From: Flavobacteriaceae bacterium
GTDB taxonomy: Bacteria; Bacteroidota; Bacteroidia; Flavobacteriales; Flavobacteriaceae
DNA: 64,000 nucleotides
NCBI GenBank assembly: GCA_947483075.1
Contig: CANKLE010000008.1
Location: 62,001-126,000, forward strand
Direction: 5' to 3'
Below are positions 29,068 to 37,911 of the stretch, piece after piece; position 1 is the first letter of the stretch; each line of letters starts with the position of its first letter. Under the pieces are notes generated by a model. The model worked only from the letters and a program-made list of their open reading frames with translations, was not told the origin of the DNA and did not search any database. The position numbers and the translations under genes are program-made.

Positions 29068-29888
29068 AAACCTTGCAATTTTTGAAAAAGGGTTACACAC
29101 TCAACCGCTTCTTTTATATCATGTACACGAAGTATCTTAGCGCCTTTACTCAAGGCTATGCCATGCAAAAATGTGGTGCCGTTTAAGGCCAATTCGGGTG
29201 TGGTATTGAGCGTTTTATAAATCATAGATTTTCGAGATATCCCGGCTAGTAGTGGTGCATCTACAACTTGAAATTGCTCTAAATGCTGCAGCAGTTCAAA
29301 ATTTTGTTCGGAGGTTTTTGCAAACCCAAAACCTGGGTCAATTAGGTAATCGGAAATACCGGCTGCCTTTACTTGTTGTATTTTCTCAGCAAAATAATAA
29401 ATCAAGTCCTGCATTAGATTTTCATACTGTGTGAAGGCAGTCATGGTTTGTGGGGTGCCACGCATGTGCATTAGGATATAAGGTACTTGGTAACCCGCCA
29501 CCACCGAGAGCATGTTAGCATCTGCGCCAGCGCTAATGTCGTTCACCATCCCCACACCTTCATCTAATGCGGCTTTAGCCACCGCAGATCGAAAAGTATC
29601 AACCGAAAGAATTGCGGAGGGGAAGGAGTTACGCAAGGCTTTCACAACGGGCACAACGCGTTGCAATTCTTCGGCCTCAGCTACCTCGACTGCATGTGGT
29701 TTGGAGGAATATCCACCAATATCAATACAATCAGCTCCTGCCTCCAACATGCTTTCAACTTGTTTAAGTACAGCGGGAAGTGAAGGGTATTTGCCACCGT
29801 CAAAAAAAGAATCTGGGGTTACATTGAGAATCCCCATTACTTTAGGAACAGTAAGATCTAATAATTTTCCTTGGCAGTTTACGGTCAT
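29064..29888 (-). CDS. folP: dihydropteroate synthase
   Basis: FolP joins p-aminobenzoate to the pterin diphosphate in folate synthesis and is the target of sulfonamides. The 274-aa TIM-barrel protein has the signature MGILNVTPDSFFDGGKY (18-34), ADCIDIGGYSSKP, ILSVDTF, MVNDISAG, YILMHMRGTPQTM, the pterin-loop LIDPGFGFAKT and LLAGISRKSMI, and RVHDIKEA at the end. It overlaps the downstream lipoprotein gene by 4 bp. Confidence 0.96.
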   Translation of the reverse strand: MTVNCQGKLLDLTVPKVMGILNVTPDSFFDGGKYPSLPAVLKQVESMLEAGADCIDIGGYSSKPHAVEVAEAEELQRVVPVVKALRNSFPSAILSVDTFRSAVAKAALDEGVGMVNDISAGADANMLSVVAGYQVPYILMHMRGTPQTMTAFTQYENLMQDLIYYFAEKIQQVKAAGISDYLIDPGFGFAKTSEQNFELLQHLEQFQVVDAPLLAGISRKSMIYKTLNTTPELALNGTTFLHGIALSKGAKILRVHDIKEAVECVTLFQKLQGL

Positions 29889-29976
29889 GAATAACGGCGT
29901 TTTAAAACAGATTTACAGACTATTTGTAATCTAAATTAGATTTAAAAATCGGGGCAAAATTTCCAAAAAAATGTAC

Positions 29977-29984
29977 TATTTTTG
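29977..29984 (+). promoter_or_regulatory. -7 box of the DUF1599 gene
   Basis: TATTTTTG matches TAnnTTTG. The expected transcript start near 29991 lies downstream of the more upstream in-frame start at 29982, which is the reason for choosing the ATG at 30015. No clear -33 element. Confidence 0.5.
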
Positions 29985-30014
29985 AAAAAATTTGAACACA
30001 AATATACACCAATA

Positions 30015-30554
30015 ATGAATACGACTTCTGCGGCTTATGATTCGGTTATTGCTACCTGTAGATCTCTTTTTTCTAAAAAAATGAAAGACTACGGTTGTGC
30101 CTGGCGAATCTTGCGTTTGCCTTCCTTGACCGATCAAATTTTTATCAAAGCGCAACGCATTCGCAGTCTCCAAGAAAATGAGGTGCGGAAAGTTGATGAA
30201 GGAGAAGCCGGAGAATTTATCGGGATCATCAATTATTCGATCATGGCACTAATTCAGTTGGAATTGGGTGTGGCCGATCAACCGGATTTAACTGACGAAG
30301 TAGCAGCCACTTGGTATGATGCAAAAGTGAAGGAAACCAAAGAATTGATGGAAAACAAAAACCACGATTACGGCGAAGCTTGGCGGGACATGCGCGTGAG
30401 TTCCTTGACCGATTTGATTATTCAAAAATTATTGCGTGTAAAACAGATCGAAGACAACAAAGGCAAAACCTTGGTTTCAGAAGGCATTGATGCCAATTAC
30501 CAAGACATGATCAATTATGCCATTTTTGCCTTGATTTTAATGAATGAATCGTAA
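30015..30554 (+). CDS. DUF1599 protein with two tandem modules
   Basis: This 179-aa protein is of the Bacteroidota DUF1599 family, described as a nucleotide-modification-associated domain; the biochemical role is not known to me. It is visibly an internal duplication: KKMKDYGCAWRILRLPSLTDQ (about 22-42) matches NKNHDYGEAWRDMRVSSLTDL (about 110-130), and each is followed by a basic helix and an INYxIxALI segment. The conserved Asp/Tyr/Gly and Trp in both copies suggest two equivalent sites. It starts the DUF1599-BT_3928 gene pair common in flavobacteria. Confidence 0.85.
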   Translation: MNTTSAAYDSVIATCRSLFSKKMKDYGCAWRILRLPSLTDQIFIKAQRIRSLQENEVRKVDEGEAGEFIGIINYSIMALIQLELGVADQPDLTDEVAATWYDAKVKETKELMENKNHDYGEAWRDMRVSSLTDLIIQKLLRVKQIEDNKGKTLVSEGIDANYQDMINYAIFALILMNES

Positions 30555-30565
30555 TTGAACAGAAC

Positions 30566-31669
30566 ATGAAAAAAATAGCGGTACACTTTTCACGAATTTT
30601 TGTCGGACTTTTATTTATAATATCGGGCTTGATAAAGCTCAACGATCCGGTGGGCATGTCCTATAAACTGGTTGAGTATTTTAGCGAACCGGTGCTAAAC
30701 CTGCCTTTTTTGACTCCTTATGCGCTGGCCTTTGCCCTTTTTATTGTGATTTTAGAAACCGTTTTGGGTGTATTCTTATTGGTAGGATTCCAAAAGAAAT
30801 ACACCTTATGGAGTTTAGTCGGGCTGATCGTTTTCTTTACCTTTTTAACTTTCTATGCGGCCTATTTCAATAAAGTAAGCGACTGTGGTTGCTTTGGCGA
30901 TGCCTTAAAATTGACACCTTGGCAATCTTTTTCTAAAGATATTGTCTTGCTGGTGTTTATTTTGTTTTTAACTTTCAACAGCAAGCACATCACTCCTATT
31001 TTCACTGATTCTCTACAAAAAATAATAGCTGCAACAGCTTTGTTTTTGAGTTGTTTTATGGGGTATTGGGTGCTCAATCATTTGCCGCTCAAAGATTTTA
31101 GGGCTTATAAAGTAGGGACCAACATCAGCAAAGCCATGGAGATCCCCGAAGGCGCTCCCAAATCTGTAGTAGAAATGGTTTTTGTGTATAAAGTAAATGG
31201 CGTAAACAAGAATTATACCGAGAAAGATTTAATGAATTTGCCTGCCGGTGCCACTTTTGTAGATCGCATTGACAAAGTAATTAGCGAGGGCTACAAACCG
31301 CCCATCCACGATTTCTCGATGGAATTGGAGGGATCAGACTACAAAGACGAACTCTTACTCGAACCAAAGTTACTTGTTTTTGTTGCCTATGACTTAGAAA
31401 AAGCGAGTGCTGCTGGCTTGCAAGTATTAGAGGGCTTGCATCAAAAAGCACTAAAAAAAGGCTATAAAGTAATTGCGATGACAGCTTCTGATGCGGCATT
31501 AATTGCGAAAACAAAAAAACAATACGGCTGTACGTTTGACTTTTATTTTTGCGACGGCACAACACTCAAAACAATTGAACGCGCAAACCCAAGTATTGTA
31601 GTCCTGCATCGAGGGACCATCATGCAAAAGCTTCATTACAACGACAGCAATCAATTAATTTTGAATTAA
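30566..31669 (+). CDS. BT_3928-like DoxX-type membrane protein
   Basis: This is a 367-aa protein. The N-terminal part (about 1-170) has four or five TM segments of the DoxX/MauE type (IFVGLLFIISGLIKLNDPVG, FALFIVILETVLGVFLLVG) and the motif KVSDCGCFGDALKLTPW with a CGC cysteine pair, as in MauE-like proteins tied to disulfide chemistry. The C-terminal part is periplasmic or soluble and thioredoxin-like in layout (LLEPKLLVFVAYDLEKA, GYKVIAMTAS, YGCTFDFYFCDGTTLKTI) but without a CxxC. It is probably the BT_3928 family; a redox or quinone-linked role is inference. Confidence 0.8.
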   Translation: MKKIAVHFSRIFVGLLFIISGLIKLNDPVGMSYKLVEYFSEPVLNLPFLTPYALAFALFIVILETVLGVFLLVGFQKKYTLWSLVGLIVFFTFLTFYAAYFNKVSDCGCFGDALKLTPWQSFSKDIVLLVFILFLTFNSKHITPIFTDSLQKIIAATALFLSCFMGYWVLNHLPLKDFRAYKVGTNISKAMEIPEGAPKSVVEMVFVYKVNGVNKNYTEKDLMNLPAGATFVDRIDKVISEGYKPPIHDFSMELEGSDYKDELLLEPKLLVFVAYDLEKASAAGLQVLEGLHQKALKKGYKVIAMTASDAALIAKTKKQYGCTFDFYFCDGTTLKTIERANPSIVVLHRGTIMQKLHYNDSNQLILN

Positions 31670-31670
31670 T

Positions 31671-31931
31671 ATGAAAGACGCAAAATCCAAAGGAAAAAGC
31701 ACGTACTTTCTACTCAAAATAGTTGCTTCAATCCTGCTTAATGCCTTGGGTTATTTCCTTTTTATTGAAGTTTCTACACGATACAATCCAAAATTTGGAA
31801 ATACCTTTTACATCATTCTAGGGTGCACACTCATTGCTTTGGGAAGTATTTATTTTTTGATGCTCATGAAAGCTAGGTTTTTTCGTGAAAAAAAATCCAA
31901 ACGAACAAAGGCTGTCTTTTTAAAAAAATAG
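31671..31931 (+). CDS. small two-TM membrane protein
   Basis: This 86-aa protein has two TM segments (about 12-32 and 45-64) and strongly basic ends (KDAKSKGKS, REKKSKRTKAVFLKK). It begins 1 bp after the BT_3928-like gene, so it is in the same transcript. No family recognised. The convergent CotH gene ends 5 bp further on. Confidence 0.65.
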   Translation: MKDAKSKGKSTYFLLKIVASILLNALGYFLFIEVSTRYNPKFGNTFYIILGCTLIALGSIYFLMLMKARFFREKKSKRTKAVFLKK

Positions 31932-31936
31932 CTGCA

Positions 31937-34003
31937 TCAATGCATGACCACCACTTTATGGGTTTCTGTTGATGCATCTTCTCCCTTAATTTGAATGAAA
32001 TACATTCCATTTGATAATTGGCTCGTATCATAGAGCCAAATTTCGCCAACTGTTTGTTCTGAACGAATCACTTTTCCTAAACTATCCGTTAAGGTGATTT
32101 GAGTTATTCCAGTGGTTGCAGTAACGGTAAGTAGATTGGATACGGGATTTGGGTAAATACGAAATCGCGGTTGTTCGGATGGGAAAGAAACGCCTAATGC
32201 ACAACCCTCCGTAGTTCCGGGAATATTAGCATCCAACCAGGCTAAACGCAAATTGATCCAATTTTTAAATTTAGTAATTTGGCCTTCAAAGCTCGCCGGA
32301 TCAGCATCTACTTCTGGAGTTCCGGTGCTGATTCCCAAATTACCCCATTTTTCGAAATGACGCGCTTGAGCATCATCCAAATATAAGGCAGTTTGGTCTA
32401 TAAAGGTATTGAGCGCGGCATCACTCATCGAATTAGATCTAAAATACGCCCAACGGCAGCGAAGTCGATTCTGAAAATTGGGATCTTGCAACAAACGAAT
32501 ATACCAACCGGGAGAATTTACATCGGGATTACAATCATTGATGTGGTGCGCCCAGCCAGATCCATCAGTGGCTGCAAAAATGGCACATTCGGGTATGTTT
32601 TTCCAAGCCCAATCAAAATCCCAAACCGGCCCCGCATAGAGCTTACCTAAACTGGTGGTGGTGTCTTTGGTTTTATAAAAATAACTGCTCTTTTTAAACC
32701 CATCGTTATTGCGCGAAAGTTCATTGACAATAAAATAATCTATAAACGAATCTACGTCGATATACCGCTCATAACCAACCAATGGATCAGCATAATTGGC
32801 CCCATACAAAGCCGTTTCAAATTGATCCACAAAGGTTTGGATGTATGTTTTTTGCTCGGGCACAATCACACTGGGCTTAGGGTAATCGTAGACCAAATTT
32901 ACATTGAAATTGGGGTGGTCTATGGGATGGTAATTGAGTGGCCAACTGTTGGAAGCGTCAAAGTAGTCGTTTTTAATAATATAGCCGCCAGTAACAGTAA
33001 TTCCTGCAATTTCGGTGGGATCTAAGCGTGAAATATTGACTCGATTGTTGTCGCGTTTGATGGTTTCCATGAGCATATATATCCCTTGGTAACTTCCGTT
33101 TAGTACCACTTCGCAATACTGACTGCGGGTCGCGTAGTGGCCCATGTCGGTAAACAATTTGTAAGAAAGCGTATTGCGCATAAACACTTTGTCGTTGTAG
33201 TTGGATATCAAACACCAATTGTGTTCGAGCGGCATTCCCAACAAAGGCACATTGAGTTCTAAATTGGCCGCATCGCGTAATTCGATGGCATAGGGTTTCT
33301 GTGGCAGCGATTGTGAATAATTCCCGCGGTATTGTATCGCAACATTGCCGTTGTACTCATTGGGCACATCGGTCACGCTATTTAGTGCGCCTACTCCGTT
33401 GTAAATAATTCCCATATTGGCAATAATTGAGGGGGAATCTACTATGGTTTGTCCGGCTGTATTTATCGTTACAATAGGTAAATTAGAACTAGTAAAAACA
33501 AACGGAGCTGCAGCATTGGGACCAAAAGTAACAGACCAATTGAGTACAGTTCCCGCATCGGCGGCATACACGTCATAGATACGTAAAATCCATTGCCCTA
33601 AACTGCTGTTTCCGTTATTGAAATTTCCGATAGATTCCTGCGGTTTAAACACTGCATTAAATGGGGCTGCACCAACATTTATTGAGGTAGAAGCAGCTTG
33701 GTTTAAACAGGTATTGCTAAAATTATCGCCACTACCTCCCACACCAGAAAATAAATTGACCAGCGTGCCATCGGGTGAAATTAATTGCACAACCAGATCG
33801 GAGTCATAGGTATGATTGATGGTCATGCACACTTGCGTGAGCCCATAACTAGCACTCAACGGATTGGCAAGTCCGGAAACAGTTGCCGTAAAATCATTGG
33901 CTTGGCCATCATCAGACACCGCTCCTACAGCTCCCGAAAAGGTTTGCGAATGAGCTAAAAAAGCAACAAAAACAAATAAAAGAGCGTATATTTTTCTCCT
34001 CAT
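31937..34003 (-). CDS. secreted CotH-family protein with T9SS sorting domain
   Basis: This is a 688-aa surface protein. After the signal peptide (RRKIYALLFVFVAFLAHSQ) comes a proprotein-convertase-type P domain (about 35-165: TVCMTINHTYDSDLVV-like, WILRIYDVYAADAGTVLNWSV), then a CotH kinase-like domain (about 180-590) with YRGNYSQSLPQKPYAIELRD, HNWCLISNYNDKVFMRN, YQGIYMLMETIKRD and VWDFDWAWKN. A type A sorting domain ends it (RIYPNPVSN ... GMYFIQIKGE). CotH proteins are atypical secretory kinases; the substrate here is unknown. Confidence 0.9.
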   Translation of the reverse strand: MRRKIYALLFVFVAFLAHSQTFSGAVGAVSDDGQANDFTATVSGLANPLSASYGLTQVCMTINHTYDSDLVVQLISPDGTLVNLFSGVGGSGDNFSNTCLNQAASTSINVGAAPFNAVFKPQESIGNFNNGNSSLGQWILRIYDVYAADAGTVLNWSVTFGPNAAAPFVFTSSNLPIVTINTAGQTIVDSPSIIANMGIIYNGVGALNSVTDVPNEYNGNVAIQYRGNYSQSLPQKPYAIELRDAANLELNVPLLGMPLEHNWCLISNYNDKVFMRNTLSYKLFTDMGHYATRSQYCEVVLNGSYQGIYMLMETIKRDNNRVNISRLDPTEIAGITVTGGYIIKNDYFDASNSWPLNYHPIDHPNFNVNLVYDYPKPSVIVPEQKTYIQTFVDQFETALYGANYADPLVGYERYIDVDSFIDYFIVNELSRNNDGFKKSSYFYKTKDTTTSLGKLYAGPVWDFDWAWKNIPECAIFAATDGSGWAHHINDCNPDVNSPGWYIRLLQDPNFQNRLRCRWAYFRSNSMSDAALNTFIDQTALYLDDAQARHFEKWGNLGISTGTPEVDADPASFEGQITKFKNWINLRLAWLDANIPGTTEGCALGVSFPSEQPRFRIYPNPVSNLLTVTATTGITQITLTDSLGKVIRSEQTVGEIWLYDTSQLSNGMYFIQIKGEDASTETHKVVVMH

Positions 34004-34019
34004 AAATAAGCGGTATTTT

Positions 34020-34052
34020 TTTGAAGTAGGCTGTAAAAATTAAGTATTTTTG
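34020..34052 (+). promoter_or_regulatory. promoter of the TlpA-like/tpiA/prmA/clpS run
   Basis: TTTG (34020-34023) is followed after 21 nt by TATTTTTG (34045-34052), matching the Bacteroidota consensus. The leader to the ATG at 34097 would be about 38 nt. Confidence 0.65.
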
Positions 34053-34096
34053 CCGGTGTTCAAATATATCAATTTATTAAGCTGATTCTGTTTTTT

Positions 34097-34594
34097 ATGA
34101 AAAAATCAATCTTCGCTTTGGCACTCACCATCAGTATGTTTTCGTGTAGTAAAGCCCAAAAAACAAGCTTTTCTGCTGCTGCACTTCCAATCAAGTTAAC
34201 TACAACCGCTGGAGATAGCAAAGCCTTTTCAGAAATTTTAGCCGCACACAAAGGCAAAGTAACCTTGGTAGAAGTTTGGGCATCTTGGTGTGGTGACTGT
34301 GTAAAAGCAATGCCAAAAATCAAAGCGATTCAAGCCGAATTTCCTGGCGTAGATTATGTGTTTATCTCGGCCGATAAAACCGCCGATAAATGGGCCGAAG
34401 GAATTGCCAAACACGAATTAACCGGAGCACATTATATGATGACTGATGGGATGAAAGGAGCCTTTGGACAAGCCATCGACCTCGATTGGATTCCTCGCTA
34501 TATTATTTTGGATGCACAAGGAAAGATCATCACCTACCGCGCCATTGAAACTGACTTTGAAACGATACAAACTACATTAAAATCCCTAAACTAA
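34097..34594 (+). CDS. TlpA-like thioredoxin lipoprotein
   Basis: This 165-aa periplasmic thioredoxin-fold protein has a signal ending in the lipobox SMFSC (Cys17). The active site is WASWCGDCVKAMP, a CxxC with Gly-Asp between the cysteines. VDYVFISADKTADKW and the cis-Pro region DLDWIPRYIILDAQGKII are as in TlpA/ResA proteins. It probably reduces or rearranges disulfides of exported proteins. The stop shares one base with the tpiA start. Confidence 0.88.
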   Translation: MKKSIFALALTISMFSCSKAQKTSFSAAALPIKLTTTAGDSKAFSEILAAHKGKVTLVEVWASWCGDCVKAMPKIKAIQAEFPGVDYVFISADKTADKWAEGIAKHELTGAHYMMTDGMKGAFGQAIDLDWIPRYIILDAQGKIITYRAIETDFETIQTTLKSLN

Positions 34595-35346
34595 TGAGAA
34601 CTAAACTTGTTGCCGGAAATTGGAAAATGCATAAAAATGCTGAGGAAACAGAAGATTTATTAAACGAATTAATCAACCAACTGCCTACAGACAAAGAAGT
34701 TGAAATTGTGGTCGCCCCTACTTTTGTGAATTTAGCTTCGGCAGTGCAGCATGTTCAATTTACGAATATACAAGTGGCGGCTCAAAATATGCACCAAGCA
34801 GAAAATGGTGCCTATACTGGTGAAATTTCGGCCGATATGTTAAAAAGCATAGGCGTTGAAACCGTTATCTTAGGACATTCTGAGCGTAGAGCCTATTTTC
34901 ATGAATCGGATGAACTCATCAATACCAAAGTAAAAACCGCGTTGAAACACGAAATGCGGGTTATTTTCTGTTTTGGCGAAGAACTAAAAGACCGCAAAGC
35001 TGAGCAACATTTTGCTGTGGTAGAATCCCAATTAAAAGCCGGTTTATTCAATTTGGAATCAGCCGCTTGGGAACAAATTGTGTTGGCTTACGAACCCGTT
35101 TGGGCAATCGGAACCGGCGAAACAGCCAGTCCGGAGCAAGCTCAAGAAATGCATGCCTTTATTCGTGCAACCGTTCGCGAAGCCTATGGTGAACACCTGG
35201 CCAACCAAGTAAGTATTTTATACGGGGGCAGTGTAAAACCCGATAATGCACAAGAAATATTTTCAAAGCCCGATGTGGATGGCGGATTAATTGGCGGTGC
35301 TGCCTTGAAAGCTGCTGATTTTGCTGCAATTGTATCGGCTATTTAA
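34594..35346 (+). CDS. tpiA: triose-phosphate isomerase
   Basis: TpiA interconverts DHAP and glyceraldehyde-3-phosphate in glycolysis. The 250-aa TIM barrel has the active-site residues in VAGNWKMHKN (Asn, Lys), VILGHSERRAYF (His), VLAYEPVWAIGTGETAS (Glu) and the phosphate loop LYGGSVKPDN ... GGLIGGAALK. It overlaps the thioredoxin gene by one base and is followed 9 bp later by prmA. Confidence 0.97.
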   Translation: MRTKLVAGNWKMHKNAEETEDLLNELINQLPTDKEVEIVVAPTFVNLASAVQHVQFTNIQVAAQNMHQAENGAYTGEISADMLKSIGVETVILGHSERRAYFHESDELINTKVKTALKHEMRVIFCFGEELKDRKAEQHFAVVESQLKAGLFNLESAAWEQIVLAYEPVWAIGTGETASPEQAQEMHAFIRATVREAYGEHLANQVSILYGGSVKPDNAQEIFSKPDVDGGLIGGAALKAADFAAIVSAI

Positions 35347-35355
35347 CACCCAACT

Positions 35356-36195
35356 ATGTCATCAATTTATTTAGGTTATCATTTTACAATTGAACCCAAA
35401 GAACTGGGCTCTGAAATTTTAGTGGCTGAGTTGGGCGAATTGCCTTTTGAAAGCTTTGTCGAAAGCGAATTTGGCCTTACCGCCTATATTCAAAAAGAGT
35501 TGTGGCATACCCACATTTTGGACGATTTATTTGTGCTTGAATCGCCCGAATTTAATATCAGTTATACGATCGAGGAAATTGAACAAGTAAATTGGAACGA
35601 AGAATGGGAAAAGAATTTTGAGCCGATTGAGGTAGATGGACTCTGTCACGTTCGAGCCCCCTTTCACCCAAAAACGGATGCAACTTATGACATTGTCATC
35701 GAACCTAAAATGAGTTTTGGTACCGGACATCATGAAACTACCCACATGATGATCCAGCAGTTGCTGCAAATGGATGTGCAGAACAAAAAAACCTTGGACA
35801 TGGGCTGTGGCACGGCAATTTTAGCCATTTTGGCCGAGATGAAAGGCGCACAACCCATCGATGCCATTGACATCGACAACTGGTGTTATTTGAATTCGAT
35901 CGAAAATGCAGCGCGCAACAATTGCCAACACATAACGGTCTACGAAGGCGACGCCCGAATGCTCATCAATCAAAAATACGACCTGATCATCGCCAACATC
36001 AACCGCAACATCTTGTTGGCCGACATACCTGCCTACACCAACTGCTTATTAGCCAACGGCAGCTTACTTTTGAGTGGATTTTATGAAGAAGACATTCCCT
36101 TCTTGGAAGCGGCATGTTCCGATAACGGATTGCAATTTGTGTCAAAATTGCAACGCAACAATTGGGTTTCCCTAAACTTTAAAAAACTCGTTTAG
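35356..36195 (+). CDS. prmA: ribosomal protein L11 methyltransferase
   Basis: PrmA trimethylates ribosomal protein L11. This 279-aa protein has the N-terminal substrate-recognition domain and a C-terminal Rossmann methyltransferase domain with FGTGHHETTHMM, the SAM-binding LDMGCGTAILAILAEMKGA, AIDIDNWCYLNSIENA and LIIANINRNIL. Length and gene order (tpiA-prmA-clpS) are typical of flavobacteria. Confidence 0.95.
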   Translation: MSSIYLGYHFTIEPKELGSEILVAELGELPFESFVESEFGLTAYIQKELWHTHILDDLFVLESPEFNISYTIEEIEQVNWNEEWEKNFEPIEVDGLCHVRAPFHPKTDATYDIVIEPKMSFGTGHHETTHMMIQQLLQMDVQNKKTLDMGCGTAILAILAEMKGAQPIDAIDIDNWCYLNSIENAARNNCQHITVYEGDARMLINQKYDLIIANINRNILLADIPAYTNCLLANGSLLLSGFYEEDIPFLEAACSDNGLQFVSKLQRNNWVSLNFKKLV

Positions 36196-36212
36196 CTTAA
36201 TTAGTGCGCAAC

Positions 36213-36488
36213 ATGAGTACGCAAGAACAAGTACAAGAAGCTGTAGTGACAGAAAATCAAGTAGGTAATTTACATGAAATTGTGCTTTACAATGATGATG
36301 TAAATACCTTCGATCACGTGATTGAAACACTCATTCGGGTTTGCGAACATACTGCCGAACAAGCCGAACAGTGTGCCTTACTCGTGCACTACAAAGGAAA
36401 ATGCACCGTAAAAACAGGCGATTTAACTAAATTAAAGCCGCAATGTGCTGCCCTGCTAGAAGCCGGTCTTAGCGCAGAACTTATTTGA
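36213..36488 (+). CDS. clpS: ATP-dependent Clp protease adaptor ClpS
   Basis: ClpS delivers N-degron substrates to ClpAP/ClpCP. The 91-aa protein (ATG at 36213; the codon three positions upstream is a GTG) has the core HEIVLYNDDVNTFDHVIETL, which holds the substrate-pocket residues, and HYKGKCTVKTGDLTKLKP. It overlaps the convergent HMA protein gene by 8 bp. Confidence 0.94.
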   Translation: MSTQEQVQEAVVTENQVGNLHEIVLYNDDVNTFDHVIETLIRVCEHTAEQAEQCALLVHYKGKCTVKTGDLTKLKPQCAALLEAGLSAELI

Positions 36489-36762
36489 TGCTTTTGTGAT
36501 TCATTTTGCCTATTGCACAGCTCACATACGATTGGGCTTTGGTAGTCAATGGGTTGTTATCCCCAACTTGAGGATAACCCAGCCTGCGCAAGGCCTCTAA
36601 AACAATCGGTAAATTGTCTTCTTGTTCGTAGATAACTTCAACGGTGCTATGATCTACATCGACGGCTACACTATGCACAAAATCAAGGTCAGTTAATTTG
36701 GCGGTTATAGTAGAAGCACAGCCGTTGCATTTTAAATTTTGGATAACCAATTGGGATTTCAT
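36481..36762 (-). CDS. heavy-metal-associated (HMA) domain protein
   Basis: This 93-aa small metallochaperone-like protein has the HMA fold (ferredoxin-like) with the metal-binding loop LKCNGCAST (CxxC at 12-15), a second strand VHSVAVDVDHSTVEVIY, and LEALRRLGYPQ. It probably binds Cu(I) or another soft metal. Downstream on the same strand, but not in sequence order, is a YeeE/YedE pair; a joint role in sulfur or metal handling is only a neighbourhood hint. Confidence 0.85.
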   Translation of the reverse strand: MKSQLVIQNLKCNGCASTITAKLTDLDFVHSVAVDVDHSTVEVIYEQEDNLPIVLEALRRLGYPQVGDNNPLTTKAQSYVSCAIGKMNHKSIK

Positions 36763-36832
36763 GGGGTAATTTTTAGTAAAGGTAGCAGAGCGTTTCCCGT
36801 ACTTCTATGACATAAGTCACTTTATTACCAAA

Positions 36833-37249
36833 TTAGTGAGGCAAATGATCTTTCAGAAGACCATAGATAAAGGTTCCGGCTAGTGCGCCAACTAAGACTA
36901 TAATTAACGGAAAATATCCGGCACTCAACAAAATAAAAATAGGTCCAGGACAAGCCCCGACTATGGCCCAACCCAACCCAAATAACAAACCACCTATCCA
37001 ATACCGAAAGGATCCTTTCTCCTTGGCAGGAATCACGATGGGGCTTCCTGTGTTGGTTTTAATGTTTTTGAATTTAATGATTTGCAGGCCTATTATTCCG
37101 GTGAGGATCGCCGTACCAATAATGCCATACATATGAAACGATTGAAACTGAAACATCTCATAGATTCTATACCAAGAAACCGCCTCTGACTTGGTTAACA
37201 CCAGGCCAAATACAAATCCAATCGCGATATACCTTAATGCACTTTTCAT
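36833..37249 (-). CDS. YeeE/YedE-family transporter subunit, second half
   Basis: This 138-aa membrane protein has about four TM segments. The motif AIVGACPGPIFILLSAG places a conserved Cys in a TM helix, as in YeeE/YedE (TsuA-like) proteins that pass thiosulfate or sulfane sulfur across the inner membrane. It corresponds to the second half of the usual single-chain transporter. The start overlaps the end of the first-half gene by 4 bp, so the two are co-translated and probably form one transporter. Confidence 0.85.
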   Translation of the reverse strand: MKSALRYIAIGFVFGLVLTKSEAVSWYRIYEMFQFQSFHMYGIIGTAILTGIIGLQIIKFKNIKTNTGSPIVIPAKEKGSFRYWIGGLLFGLGWAIVGACPGPIFILLSAGYFPLIIVLVGALAGTFIYGLLKDHLPH

Positions 37250-37806
37250 GAAAATAGTAAAGGAAAAATAAAATGAGCCATAATTAATCCACCCACAAAA
37301 AAGCCAATTACCGCTTTGATCGATTGGCGTTGCAAATTGCTAATCCCGGCAATTGCATGACCGGAAGTACAGCCACCGGCATAGCGCGAACCAAATCCTA
37401 TCAACAAACCTCCAACCAGCAATAAAAGGATGTTTTTGGGCGACCGAAATGAGGCGTTTCCGAATAATGCATTGGGTTCTAGTTTACCATTGGGCGCATC
37501 AAAACCAAGTTGTTTCAATTGAACTAGGGTAGCAGGATTTAAACTCACATTCGTGGGGGCACTCAAAAAATGTACGGCAACCCATCCTCCAAGCATGGAG
37601 CCGAGTACTACGAGTAAATTCCAGCGTTGTGATTTCCAATCAATAGCAAAAAAATCACTGTGCTTATTGGCGCCCATAAGGGTGCACATGGTTCTTAAAT
37701 TGGAGGAAATACCAAAATCTTTTCCATAATAATTGAGCAGCAACATGACTGACGCAATTAAAAAGCCAGAAATAGACCACGGCCAGGTTTGAAAAAGAAA
37801 ATCCAT
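37246..37806 (-). CDS. YeeE/YedE-family transporter subunit, first half
   Basis: This 186-aa membrane protein has about five TM segments. Conserved features are LLVVLGSMLGGWVAVHFL, and IGFGSRYAGGCTSGHAIAG with the conserved GGCTSGH motif whose Cys is central to sulfur relay in TsuA-like proteins. The partner half follows with a 4-bp overlap. A -7-like box (TATTTTTG on the minus strand, 37831-37824) precedes it. Confidence 0.87.
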   Translation of the reverse strand: MDFLFQTWPWSISGFLIASVMLLLNYYGKDFGISSNLRTMCTLMGANKHSDFFAIDWKSQRWNLLVVLGSMLGGWVAVHFLSAPTNVSLNPATLVQLKQLGFDAPNGKLEPNALFGNASFRSPKNILLLLVGGLLIGFGSRYAGGCTSGHAIAGISNLQRQSIKAVIGFFVGGLIMAHFIFPLLFS

Positions 37807-37911
37807 AGGGAACTTATTTAGGGCAAAAATACTAATTCCAATTATTTTAACTCCTACTTTGTACAGACTAAAAATAATGAATTAATTTTGAAACTAAAAT
37901 AACTAATATAC

